Positions 21,985 to 34,424 of a stretch of 64,000 nucleotides of DNA are shown here, in pieces. Positions within the stretch are counted from its first letter, which is position 1; every line of letters starts with the position of its first letter. The stretch is from Aradus depressus (Eukaryota > Arthropoda > Insecta > Hemiptera > Aradidae). The position numbers and the translations under genes were made by a program. Under the pieces are notes generated by a model, which was not told the DNA's origin, did no database searches, and saw only the letters and a program-made list of their open reading frames with translations. Location: the NCBI GenBank assembly GCA_963662175.1, contig OY759226.1, positions 24,040,446 to 24,104,445 of the forward strand, in the 5' to 3' direction.

Positions 21985-23821
21985 CTATAACAATAAAGCT
22001 GAAACGGGGTTTGTTTGTAGGTTTGCTCCAGCATCACGCCCAAACCACTGGACGGATCTTCATGATACTCCACATCTAGCATCCTTTAGACCCCGATTGA
22101 ATGATAGGCAATGTGGCGTCCCAACATTTTGAAGGGGAGGGGGGGTTGTAGAGAGGGGCCTAAGCATAAAATTTGCTCTAGCGCATTAATGGATGGACGG
22201 ATTATCATGAAAGTTCACATGTAATATTCTTAAAAGTCACGTTGAAAAATAGGCTATGTGGCGTCCCAAAATTTTGAAGGGGGGGGGGGGGGGTTGTAAG
22301 GGGGGCCTAAGCATAAACATTGCTCTAGCGCATTAATGGATGGACGGATTATCATGAAAGTTCACATGTAATATTCTTAAAAGCCAAGTTGAAAAATAGG
22401 CTATGTGGCGTCCATAGATTTCGAACGGGAGGGGGGGTTGTGGGGGGCCTAAATATAAATGAATATCGCTCCCACCCCGGAACTCCACCCTCCCCTCAAC
22501 CGATATCGCTGAAATTTTACTGGTCATGTCCGCAGTGGATTCTAATTTTAAATACGAAATTATATGTTGATACATTCATTACATCGTCAGTTATTGGAAT
22601 TTTTGAAAAGTGCCCCCACCCCGGAACTCCCCCCTCCCCTCAACCGATATCGCTGAAATTTGACTGGTCATGTCCGCAGTAGATGTTAATTTTAAATACG
22701 AAATTTGATGTTGATACATTCATTACATCGGCAGTTATTGGGATTTTTGAAAAGGGCCCCCACCCCGGAACTACCCTCTCCCCTCAACCGATATCGCTGA
22801 AATTTGACTGGTCATGTCCGCAGTAGATGTTAATTTTAAATACGAAATTTGATGTTGATACATTCATTACATCGGCAGTTATTGGGATTTTTGAAAAGGG
22901 CCCCCACCCCGGAACTACCCTCTCCCCTCAACCGATATCGCTGAAATTTGACTGGTCATGTCCGCAGTAGATGTTCATTTTAAATACGAAATTTGATGTT
23001 GATACATTCATTACATCGGCAGTTATTGGGATTTTTGAAAAGGGCCCCCACCCCGGAACTACCCTCTCCCCTCAACCGATATCGCTGAAATTTGACTGGT
23101 CATGTCCGCAGTAGATGTTAATTTTAAATACGAAATTTGATGTTGATACATTCATTACATCGGCAGTTATTGGGATTTTTGAAAAGGGCCCCCACCCCGG
23201 AACTACCCTCTCCCCTCAACCGATATCGCTGAAATTTGACTGGTCATGTCCGCAGTAGATGTTAATTTTAAATACGAAATTTGATGTTGATACATTCATT
23301 ACATCGGCAGTTATTGGGATTTTTGAAAAGGGCCCCCACCCCGGAACTACCCTCTCCCCTCAACCGATATCGCTGAAATTTGACTGGTCATGTCCGCAGT
23401 AGATGTTAATTTTAAATACGAAATTTGATGTTGATACATTCATTACATCGGCAGTTATTGGGATTTTTGAAAAGGGCCCCCATCCCGGAACTCCCCCCTC
23501 CCCTCAACCGATATCGCTGAAATTTGACTGGTCATGTCCGCAGTAGATGTTAATTTGAAATACGAAATTTGATGTTGATACATTCATTACATCGGCAGTT
23601 ATTGGGATTTTTTAATTGGGGGGGGCGTGGTGCCCAGTGGTCCTAAACACTTACTAGCTGGGATGTCTGCCGTTGAAGGACTATAATCCTTATTCCATTT
23701 GAATAATTAAAAATTATAACATTATGAATGTACAGTCGAAGAATTGAATAGGATTCGAATGAGAGATATTAGGAAAAAAATTAAAGTTCCCCGGGCAACG
23801 TCGGGTATTACTGCTAGTTTA
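21985..23821 (-). mobile_element. Helentron-like element (copy 3)
   Basis: In reverse orientation: tail (AAAGCTGAAACGGGGTTTGT) at 21995, two roughly 170-bp degenerate units, then an array of 144-bp units (about 22452-23616) and the head with hairpin (23790-23808) ending in GGTATTACTGCTAG. The 33-bp array is reduced to about one unit. A truncated second tail with fewer units precedes it at 21350-21950. Confidence 0.5.
22452..23616 (+). repeat. 144-bp tandem array inside Helentron-like copy 3
   Basis: Successive GGGATTTTTGAAAAGGGCCC boundaries fall at 22740, 22884 and 23028, an exact 144-bp period. Central units are almost identical, so the array was homogenised recently. Confidence 0.9.
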
Positions 23822-24619
23822 TTTATATGTACGAAATATATATGCACAAAAATATAAAACATTGATATAAATAATGGCCAAAATATAAAATAGAAAAAAA
23901 AGACAGATTTTGCTGAATATTATATATTATAGTCGCATTTTGTCTTAAAACAACCAATGAGTGAAGAACAAAATACAACCATCAGCTGTTTTAATTAGTG
24001 TGGGCCAGTCTAGGAGAGATGTGAAGGTGGTCAGTCTAGGAGTAAGAAAAGTGTTTAGGCTTAAGTTGTGGTGAACCAAAAAGATGTGATATAAAATTGA
24101 AATTGATGCATAAAGGAGGTACTTTTATTTATTTATATGTACGAAATATATATGCACAAAAATATAAAACATTTATATAAATAATGGCCAAAATATAAAA
24201 CAGAAAAAAGACTGATTTTGCTGAATATGTTTATAGAAATTGGGCCCAGGATCAGCATATAAAATTTCGTTTCGATTCATTATTTTGGCAGTTAAGAGCA
24301 CCCACCTCACTCTCGTATTGTTCATGTGGATTTATGGATACACATCCAAAATATCATGTTGATCTATTCGTTCTATCGGGAGTTATCGCAAAACTAATAT
24401 GAAATTCCGTTGAAAACTCACTCAACATCGAATTTCTGACCAATTATATAACTTCCCCCATACTTCGTACAGCTGAGAAAGTAATAAGAAAAAGAAGTTT
24501 GGTCAGATCACACATTGAAGGGTTTCGTAGGTGCATATTCACAAATAACAACTGTAACAAAAAAACCTCTCAATTTGGCAGTTTTTAATTAAAATATGTA
24601 TCAACAATACAGTTGTTGA

Positions 24620-24985
24620 CTGAGGACCGGACATGCCAGAACAAACAAATACTTACATCTAATCAAAACAAAACCATCCCCCAACTGTGAACACTGCAAT
24701 GAGACTGAGGACGTAATCCATATTTTCACTAACTGCAAAAAATACGACAACCAGAGACAACATGAGACACAACGAAAACACCTTTCTTCAAACAATAGCT
24801 AACATTATTAACATAGAAAACGTTAACAAACTCATTAAATTTATTACCAAATCAAAAATAGAATTGTAATAAGATCAATAGACTACTACATACTCGCTCC
24901 GGCTTTATAGGACTACAATTAGTCTACGGCATAATAAAAAAAAAAATAAAAAAATAATTAAAAAAAAAAAACAGGTGTTACTTCC
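24620..24985 (+). pseudogene. LINE ORF2 C-terminus and A-rich tail
   Basis: Frame from 24620 reads LRTGHARTNKYLHLIKTKPS then PNCEHCNETEDVIHIFTNCK. This is the C-terminal C..C....H....C motif of jockey-like non-LTR retrotransposons, which encode reverse transcriptase and copy themselves at the target. The frame breaks soon after, and an A-rich tail follows at about 24930-24972. Only the 3' end is present, as usual for 5'-truncated insertions. Confidence 0.65.
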
Positions 24986-25300
24986 ACAGCTGCATGATGT
25001 ACAGGGGAAGTTATGTTATCGGTCAAAAATTCGATGCTCAGTTTTCAACGGAATTTCATTTTTTCCTACCTCTAGATTCCAAATATTAAAAAAAACAAAT
25101 ATGTGTTTCTATCAACATTCGAAAGAATAAATGTATCGAAATTTTATTTGTGAATCCAGAACCCTATAACGACGACACTTATTGTTTATCAGACAAATCG
25201 ACCAAAGGGGGGGGGGGGGGGGGGGGGGGGGATTTATTGTCACAAAATTTAGTATGAGGATTTAGCAGCCCCTATGTAGGTCAAGTGTTGAAAATTAGCG
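24960..25300 (+). repeat. CTTCCCC-family fragment with a long poly-G run
   Basis: Left end at 24980, one module and a run of about 24 G at 25207-25230, then the right part reaching the R1-like LINE end. A minus-strand piece lies at 24275-24500. Confidence 0.6.
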
Positions 25301-25985
25301 CAAATGGTCGATCGTACTGTCTCTATGGTTGCGGTACAGGTGCTGCCAGAAGCTCCTCCCATAGACTTGGTCTTGGATGGGGCTGTTGCCTCGTACTTTT
25401 ATAGACGCGATTCGCCTTTAGGAGCAGATATAGATGAGCCCTTATGTCTAGCCCTGAAGGAAGAGATGCGCGGACAGTCCAGACTAGAGCGTTGCAAGGA
25501 CCATTGCCCAGCAATGGATTGTGGAGAAATGGTCACGATTATATTTCCCAGAAATCCGGGAACGCCTGGACTCTATATGAATACTGTCTGACCACTGGAT
25601 GTCCCAGATACTATCAGGTCACGGAGATTTCAACTCCAAGCTATTCTTCTTTAAGAAAAAGAAAAAAACACAACTGTTCGTGCGGCGGAGTCGAGACCGC
25701 AGAACATGTGATCCTCGAATGTCTGTACAAACGGGCCTAGGGTTGACAGGATCGTACCTGGGACTCGACCTACGGCAGCTGGTGACGGAAACCGAGGATC
25801 CAACGTTCGGCCGATTTGTCGCCCCCGCCGCCCCACCAACCACAGCCACAGATATTTATTTTAATTATAATAAACATGTTAGGCCCTCATTTCCCCGACA
25901 ATTCGGCGAACGGGTGTCATGGCCTCCACCAAAGGTCGGCCTCCAAGAAAAAAAACAAATACGGTCGATTGGTTTTGGAGGAAAA
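25300..25985 (+). pseudogene. Second LINE 3' end, R1-like
   Basis: Two overlapping frames (25304-25591 and 25444-25740) give PPIDLVLDGAVASYFYRRDS and later CSCGGVETAEHVILEC, the terminal reverse-transcriptase/zinc-motif region of R1-type LINEs. A frameshift separates them. The GC-rich 3' region after 25740 contains TGTTAGGCCCTC..GAACGGGTGTC, which also occurs at 2640-2705, so two copies of this LINE tail exist here. Confidence 0.6.
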
Positions 25986-26416
25986 AAGTTAATTTATTAA
26001 TTCGTTCTGGTTTTATTATATTTTCTTTTGACCAATAATATAATACTCTATAATACTACTTCGGTGTAATGATTATTGCCCAGATGAGATTTATGCAGCT
26101 AATCCCTCACTTTACGTAGTTGAGCTAAATTTTGCATTTTATGTCGTTGAGATATAACAATCTGATGGTAGATTAACCTTCAATTTCGCTTAATTCTCAC
26201 CCTTAAAATCACATCACAGATTATTTTATTATTATTTTTTTTATGATCAAATAGGATGTCAAACAGTTTAGTGTATGTTAATAATATTTACACCCACCAT
26301 ATAGGATAGTCCATGGTAATCTGAGCAGGATTTCTGCATGGGGGGGTGTCAACAAATTTTTATGCTCCAATCTCTTAAGTAAATAGTGTAATTATCTAAT
26401 ACTTGAAATCGTCATA

Positions 26417-26719
26417 CAGTAGAGTCCCGCTAATCCGGACGGAATTTTAAAAAAAATTATTATAATTTAGTACCTAGACTAAAAATTTAATTTAGCGAGT
26501 GGTAAGTACGAAAAAATTCAAAGAGAGAGTTTGACTTGACTTACTCAGTTGGCTACGATGAAAAAGTGCCGACAAAGAAGACGGCGCGCGCTAAATATTT
26601 TAAAAAATATATTTTAAAATATTTATCACGTGCATTTTACAGCAAATTCCGTTTAATCCGGACTTTCGGTGATCCGGACGGGGTCCGGTCCCATCTAGTC
26701 CGGATTAGCGGGACTCTAT
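26417..26719. mobile_element. Second pogo/Tigger-type MITE
   Basis: The left end is CAGTAGAGTCCCGCTAATCC and the right end its inverse (GGATTAGCGGGACTCTATT), flanked by TA. At about 303 bp it is a different subfamily from the copy at 5244. A short open stretch at 26536-26736 (MTYSVGYDEKVPTKKTARAK) may be a transposase relic but is not diagnostic. Confidence 0.75.
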
Positions 26720-26885
26720 TATATGACAAACATTAAAATGAATCTTTATTCTAAATCAAAATTCAAAAATGGAAGTTTCCAAAAATCTTATAAAATAAGT
26801 TTTATTGGAATTTTACTTTACATTCTTCAATAAACGTTGAATAGATTAGATAAATCATCTAGGTTGTGATGAGGACTGATGAAGT

Positions 26886-26946
26886 TAGTTATTATGACTC
26901 ATGCCCGGGCTTTAATTACGAGGTCATATCGCCTACTACCAGAGTT
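26886..26946 (-). mobile_element. SINE tail fragment
   Basis: Matches the last 60 bp of the SINE, with a TAACTAAC-type tail. Confidence 0.65.
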
Positions 26947-27260
26947 CTCTAGTGAACCTCATGAATATTAAACTATAGAGCTAACAAAATTGTCTTTTTA
27001 TTTTTTATTTTTACTTATAAAATTTCAATACAGGATGCTTTCTTTATAAGATGAATAGATGCAGATGCACTAAAGAATACATGCTTTATGGTAATGAGTT
27101 GGGCTCATTACAAATATATATCTAAGTATATAGTTTTATAGATATATTCTTACATATTTTTTTCTAAAAATTTATTATGCATATTTACAATCGGTACCAA
27201 CTATAAGTAAATTTGTTGACAATTATGAATAGGACAAAGTGAAATCAATACATATTACCA
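26946..27260 (+). repeat. Interspersed repeat, also near 30750 and 31850
   Basis: AATTTCAATACAGGATG..TTATAAGATGAATAGA occurs at 27020 and 30840, and ATTATGCATATTTACAATCG at 27174, 31858 and 35150, with similar flanks. Unknown AT-rich family. Confidence 0.5.
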
Positions 27261-27544
27261 TATGTACAATAATAATAAAATATAAAATAATAAAAATAAA
27301 TAATAATAATAAAAAGTCATGAAGAATATGTATGTACAAAATAATAGTACTCTCAGTCCTTCAATTTAATGGAGGCCACAGTAGTCCGGGTGATTTTTAT
27401 TAAATGTTTTTTTGTTTTCTTCATTATTATGAATATTTTTTATGACACACATTCTCCTATTTATATAGATACATTTATTTTTGCTAATTTCTTCATAATT
27501 ATTCCCTCTAATTTTTACTTATTTATATTTATTATTGTTTAGTA

Positions 27545-27804
27545 ATTTATGGTTTCCAGATTTACTTTGTGAAGCTCCATTCTAGGAATAGATAATTAAA
27601 ATACACAATTTCTTCTTCAAACTTCACTATATATTCTCAAATACTCAACTAGTTTCGCCGTGTTAAGGCATTATCAAGAGTCACTTACAAACGTAGTTTG
27701 TAAGTGACTCTTGATAATGCCTTAACACGGCGAAACTAGTTGAGTATTTGAGAATATATAGTGAAGTTTGACAAAAAAATTGTGTATTTTAATTATCTAT
27801 TCCT
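27545..27804. mobile_element. Hairpin insertion with hammerhead-like cores, 11-bp TSD (copy 1)
   Basis: This 260-bp insert is flanked by ATTGTTTAGTA on both sides (27534-27544 and 27805-27815). About 39 unpaired bases are followed by two arms of about 110 bp (27584-27694 and 27695-27804) that are almost perfect inverse copies with hardly any loop. Each arm contains CTTGATAATGCC, a loop, then GGCGAAAC (27710-27736 on +, 27652-27678 on -), similar to a hammerhead core but with A in place of the essential G8. Confidence 0.75.
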
Positions 27805-28217
27805 ATTGTTTAGTATTTCTCCACTGTAGCCTAATTTATTTATTTTTGTATTTATTCCTTTGTATGGCATATTGATCTTTATTTTATTGTTTCTTTTCTC
27901 TTTGACTTTTTATGTATTTATTCTTAGGGAGCTCGGTCTCAGAATAAAATTTATTTTCATTTTCATTCTTAACATAACACAATTACATTTTTTTTAAATT
28001 GTATAAAACATTTGATTTATCTATTTCAATTTTTTTTTTTTTTATGTAAGGGGTGGGGGGAGGTAAACCCAAAAATTCTTCTCTCACATATGACCCTGAA
28101 TTCAATCTATCTTAACTTTTAAATAAGTGATTATGTCAAAATAGAATCTTAACGGGGCAAGCAGTCTAACTAAACGGTACCTCGCATGGAATGCACCTCA
28201 TACAGTAACCTAACAGC

Positions 28218-28392
28218 GTGAAATGTATGGAACTACTATGAAATGCATGATTCTACTATGAAATGCATGATTCTACTATGAAATGCACGATTCTACTATT
28301 AAATGCATGATTCTACTATTAAATGTATGTTTCTACTATGAAATATATTATTCTACTTAGAAATGCATGGTTCTACTATGAAATATATGTTA
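28218..28392 (+). repeat. 20-bp minisatellite
   Basis: About nine units of GAAATGCATGATTCTACTAT with point changes. Confidence 0.85.
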
Positions 28393-28650
28393 TTTCTCTG
28401 GGATGCATGTAGCTTCATATTCTGGTGGTTTCTTGTTTCTTGTTATAAAAGTCCCTTTATTAGGTTATAATGAACATTCAATTAAAAATGTTATTTACTT
28501 ATGAAGTGTACACTATTTTTCTGTCCAGAAGGAAAGTAGGCCGATTAGGTTTAATTCATATTGTCTAATTCCATGGATATTTATATTGTGGATTCATATT
28601 CTGAGTAACTATTTAAACTGTCTTTTGTATTTCGGAGGATTCAAAGATGA

Positions 28651-29300
28651 TTAAGAAAAATTATAGAAGTTTATTGGAAAAAAATGGAAAACCATCTTAT
28701 CAGCAAAGATATAGACGCTGCAATCTCCAGCTCCTTCAACACATTTTACAGAAATTACAGTTTTTTGGACAATAGCGGAAGTTATTTAAAGATGAAGAAC
28801 CGTATAAGCAAACAAATTATTATTTCACAATTACGGGCCTCAGGAAAATATACAACTCACTTGAATTATAAAAATTACCCAGCAAAATTTCGGGTTGACT
28901 GTCCACTTTGTAACAGTGATAATGATAACATACTCCATCTTCTCATAACTTGTCCAATGTTAAACCAATACAGAAACAAATTTATCAATAAATTTATTTC
29001 ACATTATAATGCGATCTCCGATAAAATAATTAATGTTTTAAGTATTGATGATGATGACGATGAAAAAATCAATAATATATTTATTTTCCTAACTAATAGC
29101 TTAAAATTTATAAAAACAGTTTTATTATGATTTGCCCTCTCTATACATTTCAATATAACACATTTCACAACAGTTGGTATTTTTCTTTTCTTTACCTCGG
29201 CCCATATTTATAATGTTGTATCTTCCAAAATTAATTTTTTGTTTAATTAAGTTTGTTATATTTTCTATTTTTATAAATCAATAAATGAATATTAGAAAAA
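28651..29300 (+). pseudogene. Third LINE 3' end
   Basis: The open frame runs from codon 28651 (ATG at 28684) to 29130, 148 codons from that ATG. It contains CPLCNSDNDNILHLLITCPM, the C..C........H....C motif found at the C-terminus of many LINE ORF2 proteins, in a Lys/Asn/Ile-rich context. A terminal AT-rich 3' region ends near 29300 in ATTAGAAAAAAA. The long intact frame suggests a younger insertion than the other two LINE ends. Clade not assigned. Confidence 0.55.
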
Positions 29301-29455
29301 AATGAATACATAGATACATTTATAAGAAGTAGACACATTTTTCAATTTGATAAAAATTAAGATAACTATTTTTCAACTATTCCCCATGATGTTTCGGGAC
29401 GATCTTAGGTCCCTTCATGAGGTCCCAATGTGCGAGATATAGAAAAGAAAAAGAA

Positions 29456-29460
<5 letters not shown>

Positions 29461-29530
<70 letters not shown>
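29461..29530. repeat. (AT)n microsatellite
   Basis: Seventy bases of pure AT alternation. Confidence 0.98.
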
Positions 29531-29538
<8 letters not shown>

Positions 29539-29877
29539 TATATAATAATCAATTATAAATGAATAAATAAAACAATAACGTACATTCGACTGGCCTTTAA
29601 GATGTGGAGGATCTCTGCCCAAAAAATAAAAATGAAAGCTTTGTATCAAATAATGTTTTTGGATATGAAATACGATTCTTTATTATGATTATATTATTCT
29701 TTTTGAGCAGTGAGAAAAGGGTGATTAACATAATCATTTTTAGTTGAAGTTTAAATTTTTTTATTGTATCTATTGACTTTAAGAAGTGGGGAAGGGCATT
29801 AAAAAAATTAATTCCTTTATGAGTTGTACTTTTTTCAAAAGGAGAAGAGCAATGTTTAGTTATAAATATGAATAAAC

Positions 29878-29970
29878 CAGAGAAGGCAAAATTATAGGAC
29901 TCCCATAATAGAGCACTCTGGTAGAAGGCGATATGACGTAGTTAAAAGCTTGGGCATGAGTCACAATATT
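29878..29970 (+). mobile_element. SINE tail fragment
   Basis: Matches the lower body and tail (GGCAAAATT to CATGAGTCACAATA) with deletions. Confidence 0.6.
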
Positions 29971-30954
29971 GTTATTATTTTTGCCAAAAAATCCAATTAT
30001 TCCTTAGCCCCTTTTGTTAGTTAGAATGGCACCACTTTAAAATCATATTAGATAACAACTCACGAACACACACAAATTTTCCATCAAGGTCCCTTAAAGC
30101 TTTTCTGACTCGTTAAAAAATGTCGATATAATCCCTACAATAACAATTTTATTCCCTTTTAATCCCTATAAATTGTTTTATGAAGATGTTTTTCAAAATG
30201 AACGCTGTTTCCCTTCCTAACACGCCCATTGCTTCTGTCATTCGTTCCTTCGTTTGACTTCTTAGCGGTGCTATGAACACTCACTCTTCTCCTACGATTT
30301 TCAATCGTAATATGCTGGGAAGTTATTCCAGGTGCGTTTTAGTGATATTAATCGTAAAGTAATAAAGTGCATATCTAAAGATATCACACCCCCTTTTTTT
30401 TATGTATAATCTAAAATGAGGGATTAGTGATTCCTGTTTTTTTTGATTAGGGCAAGATAAAGACCCCCCCACCTACAACTAACCAAGGTACATATTCGAA
30501 CGGTGCATTCACTCTTGTAGTATTGTTCATAGTGTTTCATACGATACAACACTGGCTTTCACTTCTGGTTTAGCCGCTAGGAAAAAATATCGGTCGAATT
30601 TCTCTCGTCTGAAAATTTCCTTCACCTTTGAAGTACTCTCACCATAAGCGGACGATCATGACTCCCCCTAGGTCGCAATCGTCGCAATTTCTACAAATTA
30701 GGTATAATATTTGAATTATTTATTTTATTTTTGTTTTTTTTTTCGCCTACTACCAGAGCTCTGTAGTGGACCTTAGCCATACCCTTAAGACTTTATAGAG
30801 CTAACGAAGTTTTATTTTTTTATTTTTTATTTTCACTTTTAAAATTTCAATACAGGATGTTTTTTTTATAAGATGAATAGAGGCAGGTGAACTCTTATTG
30901 CACCCTCATCATCAGGCAGTCTGATCAAATACATTTTTTTTGAAATTTGAATGA

Positions 30955-31630
30955 AAATTAAAATATTTTAGTAAATAAATTAATTAACGGATGGTCGGAT
31001 TATCATGAAATTTCACCTGTAGTATTCTTGGATTATCATGAAATTTCACCTGTAGTATTCTTAAAAGCCAATTGAATAATAGGCTATGTGGCGTCCCAAA
31101 ATTTTGAACGGGAGGAGGGGGGAGGGGGCCTAAGTATAAATATAGTGCTAGCTCATTAACTAATGGTGGGATTGTCTCGAAATTTCACATGTATTCTTAA
31201 AGGCCAAATAGAAAAATAGGGTGTGTGACGTCACAAAATATATATGTGAACGGGAGGGGGGTTGTGGGGTTAGGCCTAAATATAGAAATAGTGATGGGTC
31301 ATTAACGGTTGATCGCATTGTCATGGAATATCATATTTAATATTCTTAAAGGTCAAATAGAAAAATAGGGTGTGTGACGCAAAATACATAGCTTCAATAA
31401 AGCAAATGTCTCGCTGACACGCCATTGAAATACTTAATTTTTGTACTTTTATTGAATTTTTATTTTTTTTATATATATTATTATTATTATCCTAATAAAC
31501 TATTGAACTTAATAATTTTTTTGTATTCATTTTATTACGTTAATAAAATCCTAAATTAAATTTAGCTAAAAGTTAACACGACATTCATTGACTGTTAGGC
31601 GGTACGAAGTTCGCCGGGTCAGCTAGTTTA
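30955..31630 (-). mobile_element. Helentron-like element (copy 4, short)
   Basis: About four degenerate units (CACATGTA.TATTCTTAAA.GCC) followed by AT-rich sequence and the head variant GGTACGAAGTTCGCCGGGTC then AGCTAG. The head differs from copies 1-3, so it is a second subfamily. Confidence 0.4.
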
Positions 31631-31736
31631 TAATAAAAATAAATAAATAAAACAATCTAAAAACTTTAACAATTTAAAATTTCATGGATGGGGACAGAAA
31701 AGTTATTCCTGTCCACCATCTGAGTCACAACTCACA

Positions 31737-31759
31737 GATGATGAGGACAACCTCGAAAG
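31737..31759 (+). ncRNA. Isolated hammerhead-like core
   Basis: GATGATGAGGACAACCTCGAAAG folds as (CA)GAUGAU, stem GAGG/CCUC with ACAA loop, then GAAA. It has the same layout as the hairpin insertions but a different stem sequence. Cleavage-site strands were not identified. Confidence 0.35.
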
Positions 31760-32064
31760 CCGGCTAGCTAATACAAATAAAAAATCTGCGAGAAGTCGGA
31801 CTACATTTTATTTGACAACTTGTGAGATATATTCTTACATCTTTTTTCTAAAAATGTATTATGCATATTTACAATCGGTACTACTAACGATAAGTAAATT
31901 TGTTGACAAATATGAATAATAGGACAAATTGAAATAAAAAATGTACAATAATAATTAAATATAAAAAAATAAATAATAATAATAATAAAAATAATATGTA
32001 TGTAATAATAATACGCAATGTGGTCGTCCTCAGTCCTCCAACTTACTTATATGTATATATATAA

Positions 32065-32160
32065 CAACATCCATGGTCAATTAATGTATGGACTGGAATC
32101 ATCAATGACAAAGTAATTGGTCCCTTTTTTATCGACGGAAATTTAAATGGTATATTGTGG
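32065..32160 (+). pseudogene. Tc1/mariner-superfamily transposase scrap
   Basis: The reading QHPWSINVWTGIINDKVIGP then FFIDGNLNG matches the conserved W..N.W.GI....IGP.F..g.lng block before the second Asp of IS630/Tc1/mariner transposases. Nothing else of the gene remains. Confidence 0.5.
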
Positions 32161-32310
32161 ATGAACCGTGATTTTGCTATATCTGTGCGACCCGCACTTA
32201 CCATTACTTCGGTTATACGAGTATATACCTACTCTACTCCCGTTTAACCGGGGTAATGATAAGTGTGACTCGCATAGATAAAGCCAAATCACGGTTAATC
32301 CACATTAATG
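32157..32310. repeat. Foldback repeat
   Basis: GGATGAACCGTGATTTTGCT at 32158 is answered by the inverse copy AGCCAAATCACGGTTAATCC near 32284-32305, with further pairing inward. It abuts the transposase scrap and may be its terminus or a separate MITE. Confidence 0.5.
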
Positions 32311-32599
32311 ATGTTAAATTATGAGGAAGACTTTTAGAATCCATGGCTGAGAAATATTCATTCATAGAACCATACTCTTCCTGGAATCTTTCTCCACTTC
32401 CTGTAAGATGAAGAGTACGGCCTCGTATTATCTTTGTTTGTATACATTGTATTTGTATACATTTAACTTAAAAAAAATGTTAGCGGAGTGCATTGTTTAT
32501 TTACGTGAAGGTTTTTTTTTATATTTTGTTTAAATGTTTATCGGCATGATAATGACCGGATCTTTAACGAGTACCTGGCATCAGGCTTGGGAATGATGG

Positions 32600-32890
32600 A
32601 TCAGATTAGAGTTTTTTTTGTTAGGTCTTCCCCCTAAGCACCCCCTTCCTATTGGTCGATTTGGCTGAAAATCATTTGGTGTTGTCACTGGAGTGTTCTG
32701 AATACACATATAAAATTTCGTGATGATTCATTCATTCTATCGGGGGTTATCGTGTTCACACATATATATATTTTTGTTTCATATTTCGAATCTGGAGTTC
32801 GGAAAAAATGAAATTTTTTTGAAAACTCAGCATCGAATTTTTGACTGACTACATAACTTCCCCTATACTTCGTACAGCTGGGGAAGTAAA
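32600..32890 (-). repeat. CTTCCCC-family fragment
   Basis: Minus-strand module and left end (CTTCCCCTATACTTCGTACA then GCTGGGGAAG). Confidence 0.65.
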
Positions 32891-32899
32891 ACACCTAAA

Positions 32900-33300
32900 G
32901 ACCTCGACCGGGTTTCGAACCCGCGATTTTGAGTTCAGTAAGCTAACACGCTACCCTGAGCTGCCCTCTGTGAATATATTATAATAAAAAAACCGGGTAA
33001 TTTATCGATATTTACATAATCAAATAATATAAGGTCAATTTAGAGAAAGGAGGTTGGGAGCTCAAGATTAAAAGAGTTAAAAAAACTTTGAGCACGCCGT
33101 CCTTCGGATGGTACTTTAAGCGTTGGTCCCGTTAAAAGACCCCTATCCTAGGTGAATAAACCTAGGTAGGCAAAATTTAGGACTCTCATACTAGTCGGGC
33201 TCATTTCTACCAGAGGGAATCAAGAGCGCTCTGGTAGTAGGCGATATGACCTTGTAGTTAAAGCCCGGGCATGAGTCACAATAACTAACTAGAACCGGTT
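32900..33300. mobile_element. SINE head (-) and SINE body (+)
   Basis: A minus-strand tRNA-like head (32903-32970, with CGGGTTTCGAACCCGCG) and, from 33080, a plus-strand body ending at 33290 in the TAACTAACT tail. They are separate fragments. Confidence 0.65.
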
Positions 33301-33378
33301 AACTAATCGATATTTACATGGACAAATAATATAAGATCAATTCGTATAAAAATGAGATTACAAATAAAACGATCCGTG

Positions 33379-33777
33379 TCAGAATATATTATTTTGTAAT
33401 AAAATGAAAGACCTGTAAAGAAGATAGCAAATCAATTGAATCAGTATATCGTATATTTTACACACATCGTGACAAGAGCCAGTAAATGTTGGGGAAGAAC
33501 ATCGATATGTGTTTATCTTATCGCCAACTGTCCGTCTATCGGGAGAGACATATCTCTGTATGTAATAGGAACCTGTGCCAACAGTTACCAATATCGATTG
33601 TGTTATATCATTGTAATAATACTGTTGAGGTAGATAAAAAATATTACCAGGCGAGTTGTTAGCGTAGCTTGACACATTGAAGAGTTTCCTTATGTCCATT
33701 AGTAGCCCAGAACAGTAACTAGAGTTGATTAGTATCTGCCCAGTTGTATATTTCCTATCTACACAATGAGTTGCCAT
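33379..33777 (-). CDS. Orphan 132-codon reading frame
   Basis: This is one of the longest frames not explained by repeats. It starts MATHCVDRKYTTGQILINSS and ends with a hydrophobic stretch (LIQLICYLLYRSFILL) that could be a membrane segment. It has several Cys (SYCSG, YRCSS, GSCHDVC) and no recognised domain. No splice or polyA context was identified. It may be a chance frame, a gene fragment or a repeat-borne peptide. Confidence 0.2.
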   Translation of the reverse strand: MATHCVDRKYTTGQILINSSYCSGLLMDIRKLFNVSSYANNSPGNIFYLPQQYYYNDITQSILVTVGTGSYYIQRYVSPDRRTVGDKINTYRCSSPTFTGSCHDVCKIYDILIQLICYLLYRSFILLQNNIF

Positions 33778-34424
33778 GCTTTAAAAAACTACTAAGAAAT
33801 TTGAAACATTTTATTTTAAGAGGTGATGTACCCAAAAAATTATTTTACCTAAAAACCCCAATTTTTAACTTCTATTTCCCACAACTTTTTTTTTGTTGAC
33901 TAATTCGTTCAATTATTTAAAATAACTGTAGTTGAAAAGAGTTGATTTGAGAGCAGAGAATATAAAATAATAACAGAGAGTAGAAACCTCATCAAATTAT
34001 TTCCTATATAACACATCCTTTTTTTTTTTTTTTTAATGTCTATAGTTTGTATTACCAGATCGAAAACAAAAAAATTTCCTAATATGCATGCACTACTGGA
34101 GGGGAAAAGTTCTATCTTCAGGTGAGGTTATTTATTTGTTTAAATTTGAGTTTCCTGCTGAAATTACTCTATATTTTATGTATGTAGACGACGTATAGTG
34201 GTTAGAGTTGAGGTGGAAAAAGGACCAACAACCCTTTGAGTTTTTTTTCCTCTTGTTTGTTCAGACTATAGATCCATTGTGTTGAAAACAATCAGATTGT
34301 TATTTAATGGCCTTCAGTCAATGAACATAAATTTGTTTTATACAAGTTCATCTATATACAACAATGGTTCTCTTCTGATCCAGTCTGATATGTTTGGTCA
34401 AAAAAAAAATAAAAAAAATTGTCA

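Noticed and set aside
32157..32310. Foldback as another hammerhead hairpin insertion
   Set aside because: No CUGA.GA...GAAA core and no 11-bp flanking duplication were found.
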